64,000 bases of DNA from positions 310,001 through 374,000 of the forward strand of contig JALIZF010001521.1 of assembly GCA_029948255.1 (NCBI GenBank), written 5' to 3'. A program made the translations under genes and the position numbers. Of the stretch, positions 46,792-59,399 are shown in pieces. The notes under the pieces are model-generated. The model did no database searches, was not told the DNA's origin, and saw nothing but the letters and a program-made list of their open reading frames with translations. The number at the start of each line of letters is the position of its first letter. Position 1 is the first letter of the stretch. Origin of the DNA: Telmatactis stephensoni. Its lineage: Eukaryota; Cnidaria; Anthozoa; Actiniaria; Isophelliidae.

Positions 46792-48454
46792 TATTCACAA
46801 ATTCAACTTACAATGTTGTGTACAATACAATCGTAATGAATGTATAGCCGAGACCAAACAATGGTCTTAAGGCTGAAATTGTTGCATATTATAATGTCAT
46901 CGATAATACTCTTCTGAGAATGTGAGCTGTGCCTAGTAGCACAATCTTCTGTAGTTCTTCAATGTTAATCAGTCCTGGTATCTTCTTTACATGCTGGGAT
47001 AAGCTTTTTCGTACTAGTCCTAATGCGCCAATTACAACCGGAACAGTGATAGTTTTCATATTCCACATTTTAGTGACTTCGATTTCCAAGTCTTTATACT
47101 TTGAGATCTTCTCAACTTCCTTCGTACTGACGTTCCATTCTGATGGTACGCTCATGTCTATGAATGTGCAGATATTTGTGTTCTTGTCCTTAACGATAAT
47201 GTCTGGTCTGTTGGCTTTAATTTCTTTGTCTGTATGCACTGTCCCATAATACTGTTACATTGTGGCCTTCTGTAACTGCAGACGGTTTGTGATCGTACCA
47301 TTTTTTGCAAACAGGGATTTGATAGTGTTTGCATGTCTGCCAGTGTATATAGATAAGCGCTTTGTCATGCCTTTGGATATATTCGTTCTTTGCTAATGTT
47401 GGACAGCCTGATACTATGTGGTCTACACTTTCGTCATATTGATGGCACATTCTACATTTTGGGTCAGTTCCACTTTTCATAATTGCACTCTGATATAGCT
47501 TTGTTTTTAAACATTGGTCTTGCGCTGCTATTATCAGACCTTCTGTTTCTCCTTTCAATCCTGAGCTTCTCATCCATTTGTTCGTCTTTTCTCTGTCAAC
47601 ATCTGCTTTGCCAATTCTTTCGGGGTACTGTCCATGTAATGGTTTTTCTTCCCATTTTAACTGAAGTTGGTTCATCACTTCCCTCTTGGCACATTTCTTG
47701 ACTTCCTTAGCAAGCTGAGTTGCTGATACTCCTGGTCGTATTTCGTTCTCCTCTATCTGTAACTGTCTCTGGAATTTGATGGCTTCTTTACTCACTGAGT
47801 ATAATTTCTTCTGTTTCTCATGTTCGTATACTTGTTTAAGAAGCTTGTCGTCAGTTGCCTTGAGATATGTGTTAAGGCCGGTAGTTGTTGTCTTGTACGA
47901 ACATTCTAGCTGGACTAGTCCTCTGCCTCCTTCTTTTCTTTTCAAATACATTCTGTCTACGTCAGCTTTTGGATGGTTCATTCCGTGCATTGTAAGCAGC
48001 TTCCGCGTCTTTCTGTCCATTCTTTTGATTTCCTGCATTTGCCAGTTAATGATGTTGTAACTGTAAAGGATAACAGGCACCGCCAGGGTGTTGATGGTTT
48101 CTATCTTGTTAGCTGCATTTAGTTCGCTTTTTAATACCATCTTTACTCTCCGATAATACTCCTTTCTTATCTTTTCTTTCACTGCAGCATGCTGGATACC
48201 GTGACCTTCATTTATTCCCAGATATTTATACGCTCCTTCCTGTTCTAGGTCTTGGATGGTAGTTTCTTTATCCAGAGCTATCGATGTTGACTCTGCCAGT
48301 TTTCCTCTTCCGAACGTGGCCTTCGCACATTTATCTATACCAAACTGCATCCTGATGTCATCACTGAATATTTTCACTGTGTTCAGTAGGCCTTCTAATT
48401 GATGTTCATTCTTGCCATACAGTTTGAGATCGTCCATATAGAATAAATGGTTGA
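46791..48454 (-). pseudogene. R4/Dong-like LINE, 5' truncated, inserted in TTA microsatellite
   Basis: The minus-strand frame opens right at the microsatellite with FYMDDLKLYGKN (RT catalytic YMDD-type motif) and runs ~400 codons: RT thumb, then a zinc finger CRMCHQYDESVDHIVSGC (C-x2-C-x8-H-x4-C). A one-base shift near 47240 leads into KANRPDIIVKDK..FIDMSVP, a restriction-like endonuclease with PD..D, ending at 46889. Finger plus C-terminal restriction-like nuclease mark the R2/R4 class rather than apurinic-type LINEs. About 100 bases of 3' UTR reach the left TTA run. Confidence 0.8.
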
Positions 48455-48455
48455 C

Positions 48456-48494
<39 letters not shown>
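48455..48494. repeat. TTA microsatellite, right part
   Basis: Thirteen TTA units on the 5'-truncated side of the R4/Dong-like LINE; same motif and phase as 46731-46790. Confidence 0.95.
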
Positions 48495-48495
<1 letters not shown>

Positions 48496-48929
48496 TGTGA
48501 CTCTTTCTTCGTAAAATCGCTCCCACTCCTGAGTTCTTCCAGGAGATTGTCTCCACCGTCTTTTCTTGCTTAATGATGCAAGTCAAGCGACTTCTGTGAT
48601 GCATAATGACTCTGAAAAGCACTTAGAAGCTGAATTCAGGCCACGATCAGTACATTCACCAAACGAAAACTCTAGAATTCATCAGGTGTCACTGGATAAG
48701 TGAGCCTTCAGTCTTCTAGAACAGCACCAAATTGACAGTTACCTTGACAACTATTGTTTCTGTTTCCTGTTTTTTTTTCTCCTTCTTACTTTCTCTCTCA
48801 CACAAACGTGTCTTCAGATTTTCTGTTCATTTTTCTTTCTTTTCTCTCTGTTTTTTTTTTCTTTTTAGAGTTTTGTTGTTGTTGTTGTTGTTCTCTCTCC
48901 TTTCTTCGCCAGGAAATGACCAAAGAAAT
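48495..48929. other. Unassigned sequence with a pyrimidine-rich tract
   Basis: No gene recognised. 48750-48910 is T/C-rich and contains a short GTT repeat (about 48865-48890). Confidence 0.5.
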
Positions 48930-49440
48930 CCTAAATATATTCAAGAGTATTCAAGAACTGAATACGCCTTCGAAACTTGGGGTATTCTTGGATATTCGAC
49001 ACGGATAATATACGTAACGTATGGTAATAGTATTCATTTTGAATTCTTATGTATATGCTACGTTTTTATATTTCTGTGGTATTCGGACTTGCACATGTGA
49101 AGTATAAATATACCGAGCTTTTCAACTCGTATACTCAAGATATCAGAAAATGAATATCACTGTGGGACTTGAGATGTTGTCATATATTCTTGACGAATAT
49201 TATATGCGAAGTATGGAAGGACGAATACTTATGCATACTTTACGTATTTTATATTTCTGTGGTATTCGGACGTGCATATGTGAAGTATCAATATACCAGA
49301 ATTTTCAACTCGTATACCAAAGATATGAGTATAACAATATTCCTTCGGGACTTATTATCATATATTTTTGACGAAAATTATAGGCGATGTATGTTAGGGC
49401 AAATACTTATGCATACTTTTCGTACTACATATAACTAGAT
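48930..49440. repeat. Tandem repeat, ~183-bp unit
   Basis: TTATATTTCTGTGGTATTCG occurs at 49066 and 49249; neighbouring blocks (GTGAAGTAT, TTTTCAACTCGTATAC) repeat at the same offset. About 2.7 diverged copies. Confidence 0.8.
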
Positions 49441-49849
49441 ACTTGCATACTTAAAGAATGAATATACCGGAATTTTTGGCAGGCATTCTTAAGCTATTTC
49501 AGAATGAATACTTGCTACACAACATATTATCTAGTATGCCAGTATTTTAATACAATATATATACATCATGCAATGATATGGATACACAACAATCAAATTA
49601 ACTTTTTCGTATTGTTTCTTCCAAAAGTATTTGATTTGTAATTACCAGTCCAAACAAACAAATTCAATCTTTTTCTAAGCTGTCTGCATTGCATTTATAA
49701 TATTCTCATTCACCTTGAAATCAAATAATTGATAATGTTACATAGCTAAACAAGTTTGAGTTTTGATGCACTTTCAATCTTATTTACTGCACTAATTTAC
49801 ACCATAATGAATTTACTTGAATAAATCCAAATTAATTTTAGTCTTCATA

Positions 49850-50645
49850 CTGTGGAACTAACTTATGCAATAATACAAAAATGCATAAATATTGCAAGCA
49901 CTCCACATTGCAGACCAGCATTAAGATCTCATGGTCACTCCCATGGTACTGCAAATTACAAAGATCATGCAACAATTTATACAGTCTGGTATTATTACAT
50001 AAATAAAAAAAATGCAAAAACTGAATTGTTACAAAGTTTAAGACTTAACATTAAGACATGGGAAAAACAAAAACAAAAACAAAGCAAAAAATTCTTGTTG
50101 ATCCTCAGATATCTAATGATTCCCAGCTCAATTTGAAGTGATCAATGCAATAATGCAGAAATACATAAATGTTTCAACCACTCCACATCACAGCCCAGCA
50201 TGAAGATCTCATGGTCACTCCCATGGCACTGCAAATTACAAAGATCATGCAACAATTTATATAGTCTGGCATTATTACATACATTGTAAATATACAAATG
50301 ACCAAAACTGAGTGAATAATACCAAGGTTTAACTCATAACATTAAAACATGACAATCAAACAAAACAAAACCAAAAACAATCTTGTTGGTGCTCAGATAT
50401 TCTCAAATGATTTCAAGCTCAATTGTGAATATAAAAATGACCAAAACTGAGTGAATAATACCAAGGTTTAACTCATAACATTAAAACATGATAATCAAAC
50501 AAAACAAAGCCAAAAACAATCTTGTTGGTGCTCTGATATTCTCAAATGATTTCAAGCTCAATTTGAAGTGGTCTGCATGAAGATCTCAATGGTCACGCCC
50601 AAGGAACTGTAAATTACAAAGATCATGCAACAATATATACAGCTA
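49850..50645. repeat. Tandem repeat, ~280-bp unit with an inner ~140-bp duplication
   Basis: AGATCTCATGGTCACTCCCA recurs at about 49924 and 50203 and, altered, at 50580, each followed by AAATTACAAAGATCATGCAA. A block with ACCAAAACTGAGTGAATAAT is doubled inside (about 50300 and 50440). Confidence 0.85.
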
Positions 50646-51955
50646 GGCATTATTACATAAATACAAATTGACAAAAAACAAAAAATTCCAAAGTGCGAAG
50701 TCATGACATTCAATTGCAAATCAATTTAGTTAAAAAATAAATCATTGCTATATTGCTATATAGCTGTATCATTTGTAGAATTTGTAGCAACTTTTGGTCA
50801 TTTGACTTGTGCAACAGAGGTTGCATTTGTATTATGATATTAGAATGACTTTCATTAACCTATGAAATACACTTTATAAGCTTAGACTAACGGAAACTGG
50901 TAGACCTTATTTCATTTGTTTCCTTTTGTGTCTATTATACTATCACACCCCAGCTATTAGTTGCTTCATAGGTTTTTTGCTCCAATTTTTGCTACTTTGC
51001 TCCAGTTCTTTTGTTTCATATTGTATTTATCTGAAAAAGTTATAATAATTATTATGGCATATGCAAGTACTAGGATCACTGACATTTTACTACAGTAATG
51101 TTCTTTTCTTGAAGGCTTTATTTGTGTAGCAGTGCCAGATTCAGTTGAACTCCTTTTATACTGGTACTCTCTCCTTGAAGACTTTCCCTCATATATGATT
51201 TCCTTTCTTATAGCATGTAATTTTTCAGTTATCTTCTTTCTTTCCAAATTATTTCATTCTGAAGTATGCACCCTAAAAGCAAACATTTTATAGATATAAG
51301 ATGCAAAGTAACATTTTGAAAGATTTTGTATCTGGGCATATTTTCACAAGTTAACAATCCATGCAGACCGTGGCAAAATGCAAGACTCATTATTATTCAA
51401 TTGTATATTCCAACACAACATCATGGATTCTTAGGTTACTCTACACTAGGTAAGGACAGTTAAAAACCATTAACGAGGTGCTGTAACTCTCGTATTTTGG
51501 TAGGATTTCTTCAGCTAATAAAACAGACAGAGTCCTAAATTCATGTCAGTGTTGTATGTGTGATACAGTGAAAAATTGGCGCAAAAAGCCCTCTATTGCT
51601 CTTCACAATCGATTACAGACGTCTGCACCGAGAAAAACCTGACAAAAAACCCTTTGTCGTACTTACCTTTCTTTTATCTTGTTTCGTTGTGTCCTTTTAG
51701 TAGTTTTTAGCTCCAACAGCAAAAGAAAATCGTCCAACAACAACAACAACAACTGTTCTTGATCTCTTGTGTTATAGGTTGATGGTCTGTTTCACAGTAC
51801 TTAAAAATGTATTCAAGATCACTTGGCGCTCTTAGGATCATTGATCATTGACATTGATCTAATCTTTGTTTGGTTAGATGATGTTGTGTACCGAGAAATC
51901 TTTACTAGGGACCTTGTGGTTTCTTTCTTCTTCAGATTTCCCTCTTGTTTTAGAG
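50646..51955. other. Non-coding stretch
   Basis: AT-rich; a 93-codon minus-strand frame at 50966-51247 has no recognisable family, and a CAA repeat lies at about 51735-51755. Nothing else supported. Confidence 0.4.
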
Positions 51956-52290
51956 TAATAAAGAGCAGACAATGTTGTTGTTGAATCTGTCTGAAGAGTG
52001 AGTGTTGTGTAATCGATTGTGTAATTTATGTTCGAAGTTTGTAGCTGCCACAGGAGCGATAGTTGGCTGAGGACGTCCAGGCAAAAAGTTTGTAGCTTTG
52101 TTATGTTGGCTGTCGAAGTTTGTAGCTACCACAGGAGCGATAGTTGGCTGATGACTTCCAGGCAGAAAGTTTGTAGCTTTGTTGTGTTGGCTATCGACGT
52201 TTTTAGCTGCCATAGGAGCGATAATTGGTTGAGAACGTTCAGGCAGAACGTTTGTAGCTTTGTTCTGTCAGCTGTCAATGTTTAGGGCCT
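51956..52290 (-). repeat. 81-bp tandem repeat with an open minus-strand frame (27-residue repeats)
   Basis: Three copies of about 81 bases share GTTTGTAGCT, AGGAGCGATA and TTGTGTTGGCT. On the minus strand two copies are open and encode DSQHNKATNFLPG and PTIAPVAATNF; a third, further upstream, has a stop. The 27-codon period keeps the frame. Whether it is expressed is unknown. Confidence 0.65.
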
Positions 52291-53272
52291 TTAGGGCCAC
52301 ACACACTTTAAATACTTTTGTCTAGTATTTGATCTGCAGTGGGTTTGTTCCCAAGCTTGTTTGGTCTGGTCTACATGTGTATATGATATATATTAAAGTG
52401 AAATTGTCTCCAGGGTAAGCAATTATTGTTCTTATAATCTAGTCTTGTTGACAATTGAAGATGTACACTTGGATATGTTGATACCTAATTAGAATGTAAA
52501 TATGAAATTCAATCATCCTTGTGAACAAGATGCACATAAATTACAGTATATCAGGATTATCAGTACAATTTACAGTCCAGAGTTGAGCTGAAAATCATTT
52601 ATAGGTTGGGGTGGGGCAATTCAGTCATTGTGGTACATGCTTGTTAGGGGAGGGGTCAAAAGGAATTTTGAATCACTACAAAGGTGTACCATGGACAATC
52701 AGGCACATACCAACATACCTGCTGAATCACCAGCCCACTACCAAAGAGATGACCACATCTTAAAGTAGTTTAACTTCACATATATCCCTAAAACTTGTTT
52801 GATGTGACCCTTGTATACTCAGTCACTAACTCAGGTCACCTAAAGATGATTCTAAAGCCTGGTTAACAATAGGGACACAGAAAGATTTGTTGAACCCAGT
52901 GCATTTGAGTTTGGAGAGGGAAAGGTGGTTTACAAACATCTGAGATGACCCGAGTACCAAAGAATAAAAGAACACAAGTAAGTACTATACATGAAGGGTT
53001 GCTTGTGCTCGGTTTGCTAAAAGTGCAAATAGTATATCTGTGAATATTATAAATACTAAATAGTACAAAATAATGCTGTTTGAAAATAGAAACAATTAAT
53101 TAGCTAAAAATTGTACTATTGATCACTAATTTTCCTAGATATATTGTTTGCACTCTACAGTGAGAACCATCATTAAGTGTTATTAACCATTATCTAAGAA
53201 TATAATCCAAGATATCATATGAATCCTACATTAATTTTGAATAATGACATGCAGCCGGTCTGGCCCAGGCAA
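52291..53272. other. Non-coding stretch
   Basis: No gene recognised; around 53030-53170 there is a weak palindrome reminiscent of the AGAGTGAT MITE family. Confidence 0.4.
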
Positions 53273-54481
53273 TTATTGTTCTTGATTATCCAGCTGACAT
53301 GGGTGTTTTGGAATGCTAAAAGTATTCCATTCGCCATAGTGGAATTGGATGGTTAGCTGGCCAGCCTGGTACTTGTACTTAAAAGCAAAATCCTTATCAG
53401 TGGAGACGATAAGTTTCACTTTGTGTCCATTTCTTGTTGCACCTTTCAGGACGCGAGTAAAAAATTTCTTCACCTGCCCTGTGCTCTTGCCAGTGAGCAG
53501 TTGGAACAGCTTTAGCAATGAGCCAAGACAAGTAAAAGAAATTACCACACCTTTGCTGTTTTTGCCAATAATGCAATGAGGCTCCTTGAAATTCTTAGTT
53601 GAGCTCCTCTGTAGCAGTCGAGTGACTTCAGCAAAGATGTTCACAGGAATATTGCGATGCACCTCAGCATAATATGGCTGTTTTACAGAAACTCTGCCTG
53701 CTAATCGCCTATATATTGAGTTCAGCCAGAGTATTCCCTCTGCATGGAGGATAGGTGCAGCAGAAAATGTTGAGGAGCACAGATGAGCAGCTATATAAAT
53801 ACATGTACATACCATGAGTTGTAAGAAATTGCTTTTATTGATTGAAGCACATATAAATCATATGTAAAACGCAAAGTATAGTTAAGGATGCATTTTCACA
53901 CATTATTTTATAGAAAGTAAACTCAATTCTTGAAGTTTTTTATACATCAATGATGAAATCTACCGTCACAAATACCTAAAATGAGAATAAAATCAATGGT
54001 GAACAAGGGATGCAGACCATTGCCTTTTCTCTACATCAAATACTACTACATTATTCTGAAGACAGTGTAAACCAACAAGCTTAAGTTATTTCTTATATGA
54101 CAGTTAAAATCAGTTCGACTAAACCAACAAATTTGCACGTATCAAAAAGTTAAAAAAAAAGGACCGAGCTTTCATTTCAAATTAAGCACATCACAAAAGC
54201 GGTGTTCCAAAATACAAGGGTATAAATAAAGATTAAAACTTACCATCAGATTTTGTGTTTGAAGCTGCTTGGAACACGATCGGCAAAACCATTTCAGCTG
54301 ACTTGTCCACAAAAAACTCCCTATCAAACTCCCTACCACAATCATACTTCACTAAAAACTCTCTTAATTTCTGTCTTTCTCTATCTACATCATCTAAAAC
54401 TTCCTCTTCCTCACTAACTGCCTCATTATCATCCCTAAACAACTCCTCGATCACCTCTTCTCTAGTCAAATAACCCGCCAT
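53273..54481 (-). CDS. Two-exon gene of unknown function (251 residues)
   Basis: Exon 1 (54481-54244) starts MAGYLTREEVIEELFRDD, is acidic (SEEEEVLDDVD) and ends at a GTAAGT donor. Exon 2 (53790-53273) follows a TATATAG acceptor; the phase-1 junction keeps one frame throughout, and the stop lies at the end of DNQEQ. The second exon reads AEGILWLNSIYRRLAGRV and GKSTGQVKKFFTRVLKG, with no family I recognise. It may be a host gene or part of an unidentified transposon; hairpin repeats lie nearby. The coherent splice phase and lack of lesions argue for a real coding gene. Confidence 0.6.
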
Positions 54482-54699
54482 TTTGATTTTGAGCGTTTTT
54501 ACTTTCGCGCGTAAATCCGCTGTACAATAGGAATGTCAATCTGAGCAATTCTAGAAGGGCTTGTGCCCGGCGTGGAAAGCCGCATGAATTGAACCCAATC
54601 AAATTTCTACAACACAAAAACACAATTTCAAAAATTTGCTTGGTGACATGATTATATTCCTAACTCTGTGATGTTTACAATTAGGATCAATCCGATGTT

Positions 54700-55435
54700 T
54701 ACTGGTTAAGAAACGCATGTCCAAGGCTGGCCTCAACTGTCCCCATCCCCTTTGGACAGTCATCTTGTCCCTGTACATCCTCTAGATACCCCTGCCCTGT
54801 CCCCGTCCCCTTTGAACAATCACCTTGTCCCCTTGACATCCCCTTAATATCCCATTCCTGTCCCTGTCCCCTTGGGACGATCACCTTGTTCCCTTGACAT
54901 CCCCTAGATATCCCCATCCTTGTCCCTTTGTCCAATAGCCAAGACATACCTTAGAAGTAGCTGTCTCTTCTCTTCCCATGTCCCCTGGACATTCCCTAAA
55001 TATCCCTGTCCTGTCCCCTTGTCCTCTAGCCAAGATCTGCCTTAAAACTACAACGGCGTGCAGAACCTGTTGAGAGACCCAATTTTGTCCCAATGTCCCA
55101 ATTTTGGCCTTAATTAGCCAACCCTGTTTTATGCTCCCCCTTCCCCCCTCTCTCAATGTTGAGTAGGCCGGGGAGATTCCTGCTAGGTGCAACACTTGAC
55201 CCAACCAACATTGTGTCGGGGGGAGGGGGATTCAGAATATATGGCCATTCCAAGACTTACATGGTGGGTATAATATCAAAGAACGTCAATTTTAGGGCAC
55301 AATGTCTCAACTATTCTGCACGCCGTTGTAGCTGTCTCTCCTATCCCCTTGTCCCCTGGGCATCCCCTAAATATCCCCCGGTACGCTGGACATCCCCTAA
55401 ATATCACCGTCCTGTACCCTTGTCCTCTAGCCTAA

Positions 55436-55440
<5 letters not shown>
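54700..55440. repeat. Pyrimidine-rich minisatellite (TGTCCCC-type) with a foldback centre
   Basis: Units with CTTGTCCCC, GACATCCCCT and AGATATCCC repeat irregularly every ~50-60 bases (54715-55030 and again 55330-55440). Between them TACAACGGCGTGCAGAA near 55045 and its inverse near 55310 form an inverted pair. Confidence 0.75.
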
Positions 55441-55485
<45 letters not shown>

Positions 55486-55487
55486 CT
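55438..55487. repeat. TC microsatellite
   Basis: About 25 TC dinucleotides with a few interruptions. Confidence 0.95.
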
Positions 55488-55726
55488 CTAGACGAAGTGT
55501 GGCACTTTCGTAACTTTGTCTCTCTCTTTCCTAAATGCTAAATATCTCAATATTTAACCAAAAGAATCGTTAAAAAACTTAATATTCACGTGCATAGAAA
55601 CTCAGAGAACACATCCTGAAAAAGGTTTTTGATTTGAATCATTTTCAGCCGAGATATATTCATTTTTGTGAGCGATAAGTTACAGGAGTGCCATTTGGCG
55701 GGGTAAGAGCCAAAATAAAAGGGTAA

Positions 55727-56362
55727 ATGCTGAGATCTATTACCATCGTTAGAGAGTTGCTACAAGTACAAGAATCCTCCATGAAGTCGTTTTTTACGGC
55801 TTTCATGGAAGCTAATGATGAAAGAATCGATAGGATTTTGTGTGATCTCAAATCAAGCTTGGAGTACACACAAGGTCAAGTTCAAAGTCTGATGAAATTG
55901 CAGTTGGAAAACCAACTAGAAAGGATCCAGAATGATATTGAAGCAATCAAAGACAAAGTGGATGATCTTGAGAACAGATCCAGTCGAAACAATTTATGTT
56001 TTGATGGAGTTGTCGAGTCCTCATCTGAAAACTGGGCTCAAACAGAAGAGAAGGTCAAGAACGTGCTGAAGGACAACTTAGACCTAAATCAAGACAACAT
56101 TGAAATCGAAAGAGCCCACCGAGTTGGTCCAAAGAGGGATGGCAAGTCGAGAAGCATCGTTGCTAAATTCTTGAATTATAAAGACCGTGAAAAGGTCTTT
56201 AAATCAAAACGAAGGCTAAAAGGATCGGGCATATTCATCAGAGAGGATCTTTCTGAGAGAGTCCTTAATAAACGAAAGACATTGCTCCCACAACTCAATG
56301 AGGCTAGACAAATGGACCAAACAGCATTCTTCAGATTTGACAAGCTCATTATCCGTGATTGA
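55727..56362 (+). CDS. LINE ORF1 protein
   Basis: A 211-codon intact frame. The first ~90 residues are helical with a coiled-coil pattern (ERIQNDIEAIKDKVDDLENR), then RNNLCFDGVVE and ERAHRVG, as in ORF1 RNA-binding proteins with an RRM-like domain (transposase_22 family), and a basic C-terminal part. It would bind LINE RNA in a ribonucleoprotein. ORF2 starts 260 bases downstream. No lesion seen. Confidence 0.8.
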   Translation: MLRSITIVRELLQVQESSMKSFFTAFMEANDERIDRILCDLKSSLEYTQGQVQSLMKLQLENQLERIQNDIEAIKDKVDDLENRSSRNNLCFDGVVESSSENWAQTEEKVKNVLKDNLDLNQDNIEIERAHRVGPKRDGKSRSIVAKFLNYKDREKVFKSKRRLKGSGIFIREDLSERVLNKRKTLLPQLNEARQMDQTAFFRFDKLIIRD

Positions 56363-56622
56363 CCGTCTATGGATGGCACTGATGGCACTGAATCTGGTCG
56401 CGGATCCATTCGAGGACGCAGACGAGGACGTGGTCGTGGAGGTTGGTTTGATCCAATGAAACAATGTACTGATCATACTGATAGTACTGATACTTAGAAC
56501 TGTACTTAGACGCTATTATTATTTAGTCTCAATTTATTTAGACATTAAGTTCTTCTTGATCTGATATTTATTCTTAATATTTCATATATGATCTTTTGTT
56601 GTTTACTTTTCAATTTTCTTAA

Positions 56623-58693
56623 ATGGCTGATATAATTAACTTAGACCAGATACTGCCCTTTAATTATTTAGGCGATACTGATTTTAATCTAGTGTTACAC
56701 GAACTCCGAAACGGCTCTGTCCGATTCAATCCTGATCGTTTCAAAAGTTTAAATTATAATCCAATATTCTCAAATGTAAACAATGATCTAACTAGATCGA
56801 ATAATTTAGACCCGGATACATGTTTTAATGCTGATAGTATTCCTTGTGAATATTTCATTGAAAGTCAGTTCAATGAAATGCTTCAAAAAGAAACCCAGTC
56901 AAATTTGTCCATCTTCCATTTAAATATTCGAAGCCTCCAACGAAATCTTAGCAACTTCACAAATTTCCTAGCAAATCTAGACATCAAATTTTCTGTCATC
57001 AGAATCTCGGAGACTTGGTTAAGTGATAGCAATCACTCAGTTGATATTGATGGCTACAATTTTATTCACAAGAATCGACTAAATCGACCTGGCGGGGGTG
57101 TAGGCTTATATATTTCTGATAATCTGGAATTTAAACTCCGTACTGATCTCTGTTTTGATGACCTTCAAGCTGCAGCTGAATCGTTATTCATTGAGATTAC
57201 TAGGCCCAAGGGAAAAAACATAATAGTGGGAGTTATTTATAGGCCTCCTAATCAACCCCTTAATGAATTCCTGACTAAGAACAATGAATTAATAGGTAAA
57301 ATCTCAAGAGAAAACAAAATCTGTAATTACATGGGAGATTTTAATTTAAACCTGATCAACTTTCAGACACATAGTCAGACTGGTGAATTCTTAGATGATA
57401 TGTATTCTAACATGTTTCTTCCTTTGATTACCCGTCCCTCTAGAATAACGTCTCATTCTGCTACCCTAATAGATAATATATTTTGCAATTCTTTTGATGG
57501 TGACTCAAGAAACGGCCTATTGTTTACTGATATTTCCGATCATTTCCCTATATTCTCTTTGATAGCTTTGCGCAACATATTTCTTCAACTGAAAGAATCA
57601 CAGTTCGTGACAAGAATCCCAAAAGCATATCTATGTTTATTGATAACTTAGAAGCCATTGATTGGTCTTTTCTTATAAATAACAATGATCCAAACGATTC
57701 TTACAATAGCTTGCTTAAAGTGTACTCAGATACTTACAATGCGTGCTTCCCTTTAAAAAGGATTAAGAAAAAACATCATCGTTTTCAAAATCCATGGTTA
57801 TCCAATGGTCTTCTCAAGTCTATAAGGACAGAAAATAAACTATACAAGCGATATCTACAGTCTCCGAGTATAGATAACGAAAAATCTTACAAAAATTTCA
57901 AAAATAAACTAAACCACTCTCTGCGTATTGCCAAAAAATCCTACTATGAAAAAAAGCTAAATGAAGTCAAATCGAACACTCGTGCCACATGGAGACTTCT
58001 GAATGAAATTCTCAACAAAAAGAAATCAAACTCTAAGGCTACGTCTGTTTTTAAAGTCGAAAATCGTGAAATATCAGACCCTCTACAAATTGCAAACAGA
58101 TTCTGTGAATACTTTTCAAACATTGGACCTACTCTAGCAAAGGGAATATCGACATCTTCTTCGCATCGCTCTTTTCTGCAAGGACCGTTCCCCGAATCGA
58201 TCTCTTTTTTTACCGTTAATTTTTACCGTTTTTTTACCCAAAATGAAATTAAAACTATTGCTAGCAGTTACCATAGATAGCATCTTAGAGCCTTTAACTC
58301 ATATCATAAACATATCACTTGCTCATGGCACTGTCCCCGACAAGATGAAAGTAGCCCAGGTTATTCCTATTTTCAAATCTGGTGACGTGGCCTTGTTTAC
58401 TAATTGTAGACCAATTTCGGTACTTCCCTGTTTTTCAAAATTTCTTGAAAGGGCTGTATATAACCGACGTATAGACTACTTGAATAAATACAACATACTC
58501 AGTAACAATATGGATTGAGGAAAAATCACTCCACCTCATTAGCTTTAATTGATTTCTATGATAAAGTCTCATCTGCGTTTGATCGTGGTGAGTTTGCAGT
58601 GGGAGTTTTCCTCGACCTCTCGAAAGCTTTCGATACCGTCAACTATGATATTCTCTTTGACAAACTTCAACATTATGGTATTCGTGGTTTACC
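56623..58693 (+). pseudogene. LINE ORF2: endonuclease and RT start, frameshifted and cut short
   Basis: The first frame (56623-57651) is an apurinic-type endonuclease: LSIFHLNIRSLQ, ISETWLSD, GGGVGLYISD, GVIYRPPN, MGDFNLNL, ISDHFPIF. A shift near 57575 leads into the linker (57633-58280), a deletion and another shift into the RT start (VIPIFKSGD, NCRPISVLPC), and a third near 58513 into [16 protein letters not shown] and [18 protein letters not shown] (motif A). Similarity stops abruptly at 58693, before the YADD motif. CR1/L2-like by motif style. Confidence 0.82.
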
Positions 58694-59395
58694 CCGGCAG
58701 GGGAGGTCACAGTCAGATAAAATGTCACGTGTTCGAGTAAACCATAATACCTTTCGTTGTCGTAGAAGAAACGTGTTTGCACTAGGTTGTTTCGATAGCT
58801 TCAACTGAAAGAACACGACTAAGATGCCGAAGAAACTCTATACTAAGACGCTCACATTACACACAAATGCACACGCCGATCGCGATAGACCCACACCAAA
58901 AGATGGCGATGAGCGTACATTTCGAAATGGGTTGTTTCGCGATCCCCTTAGCAAAAGTTCTAGCAAAGATAGCAAAGTCAAACAAGCTCTTACTAGATTC
59001 ACACTAGATCAAGTTGATCACAAAGAAATCACTAATGATCATAGATTATGGATTATTTTCATCTATTTTTATAAATATATTCACCTATCTTCTTCTATCG
59101 ACCTTTTTTACTTTGGTTAAAAATTAGAGGAAACTCGATAAAATTTTACGTAGACAAGGGCTTGCTTATCGTAGCTCTATTCTCACTGGGATTCCTGTTC
59201 AAATAATAAGGACAGGGTTCCCGACGATGGAGAGTGACAGTATCACCATCTCCTTCAGATCACAGCACTTTACTTTTAGCAAAAAAAATCACTACTATTT
59301 TGAATCTCACTCACTGGACGAAAAAATGGATTTACAGCATGAGTAAAGCTGATGCAAAACTGTAGTAAATACCGTATTTGCTCGTATTTTTACAC
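58694..59395. other. Unassigned sequence replacing the LINE 3' half
   Basis: It contains a 98-codon plus-strand frame (58824-59120, MPKKLYTKTLTLHTNAH..) that I do not recognise. No terminal repeats or known domains seen. Confidence 0.4.
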
Positions 59396-59399
59396 ATTT

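Noticed and set aside
50966..51247. 93-codon minus-strand open frame
   Set aside because: Ends in a hydrophobic run from AT-rich sequence, no family resemblance, no supporting splice structure.
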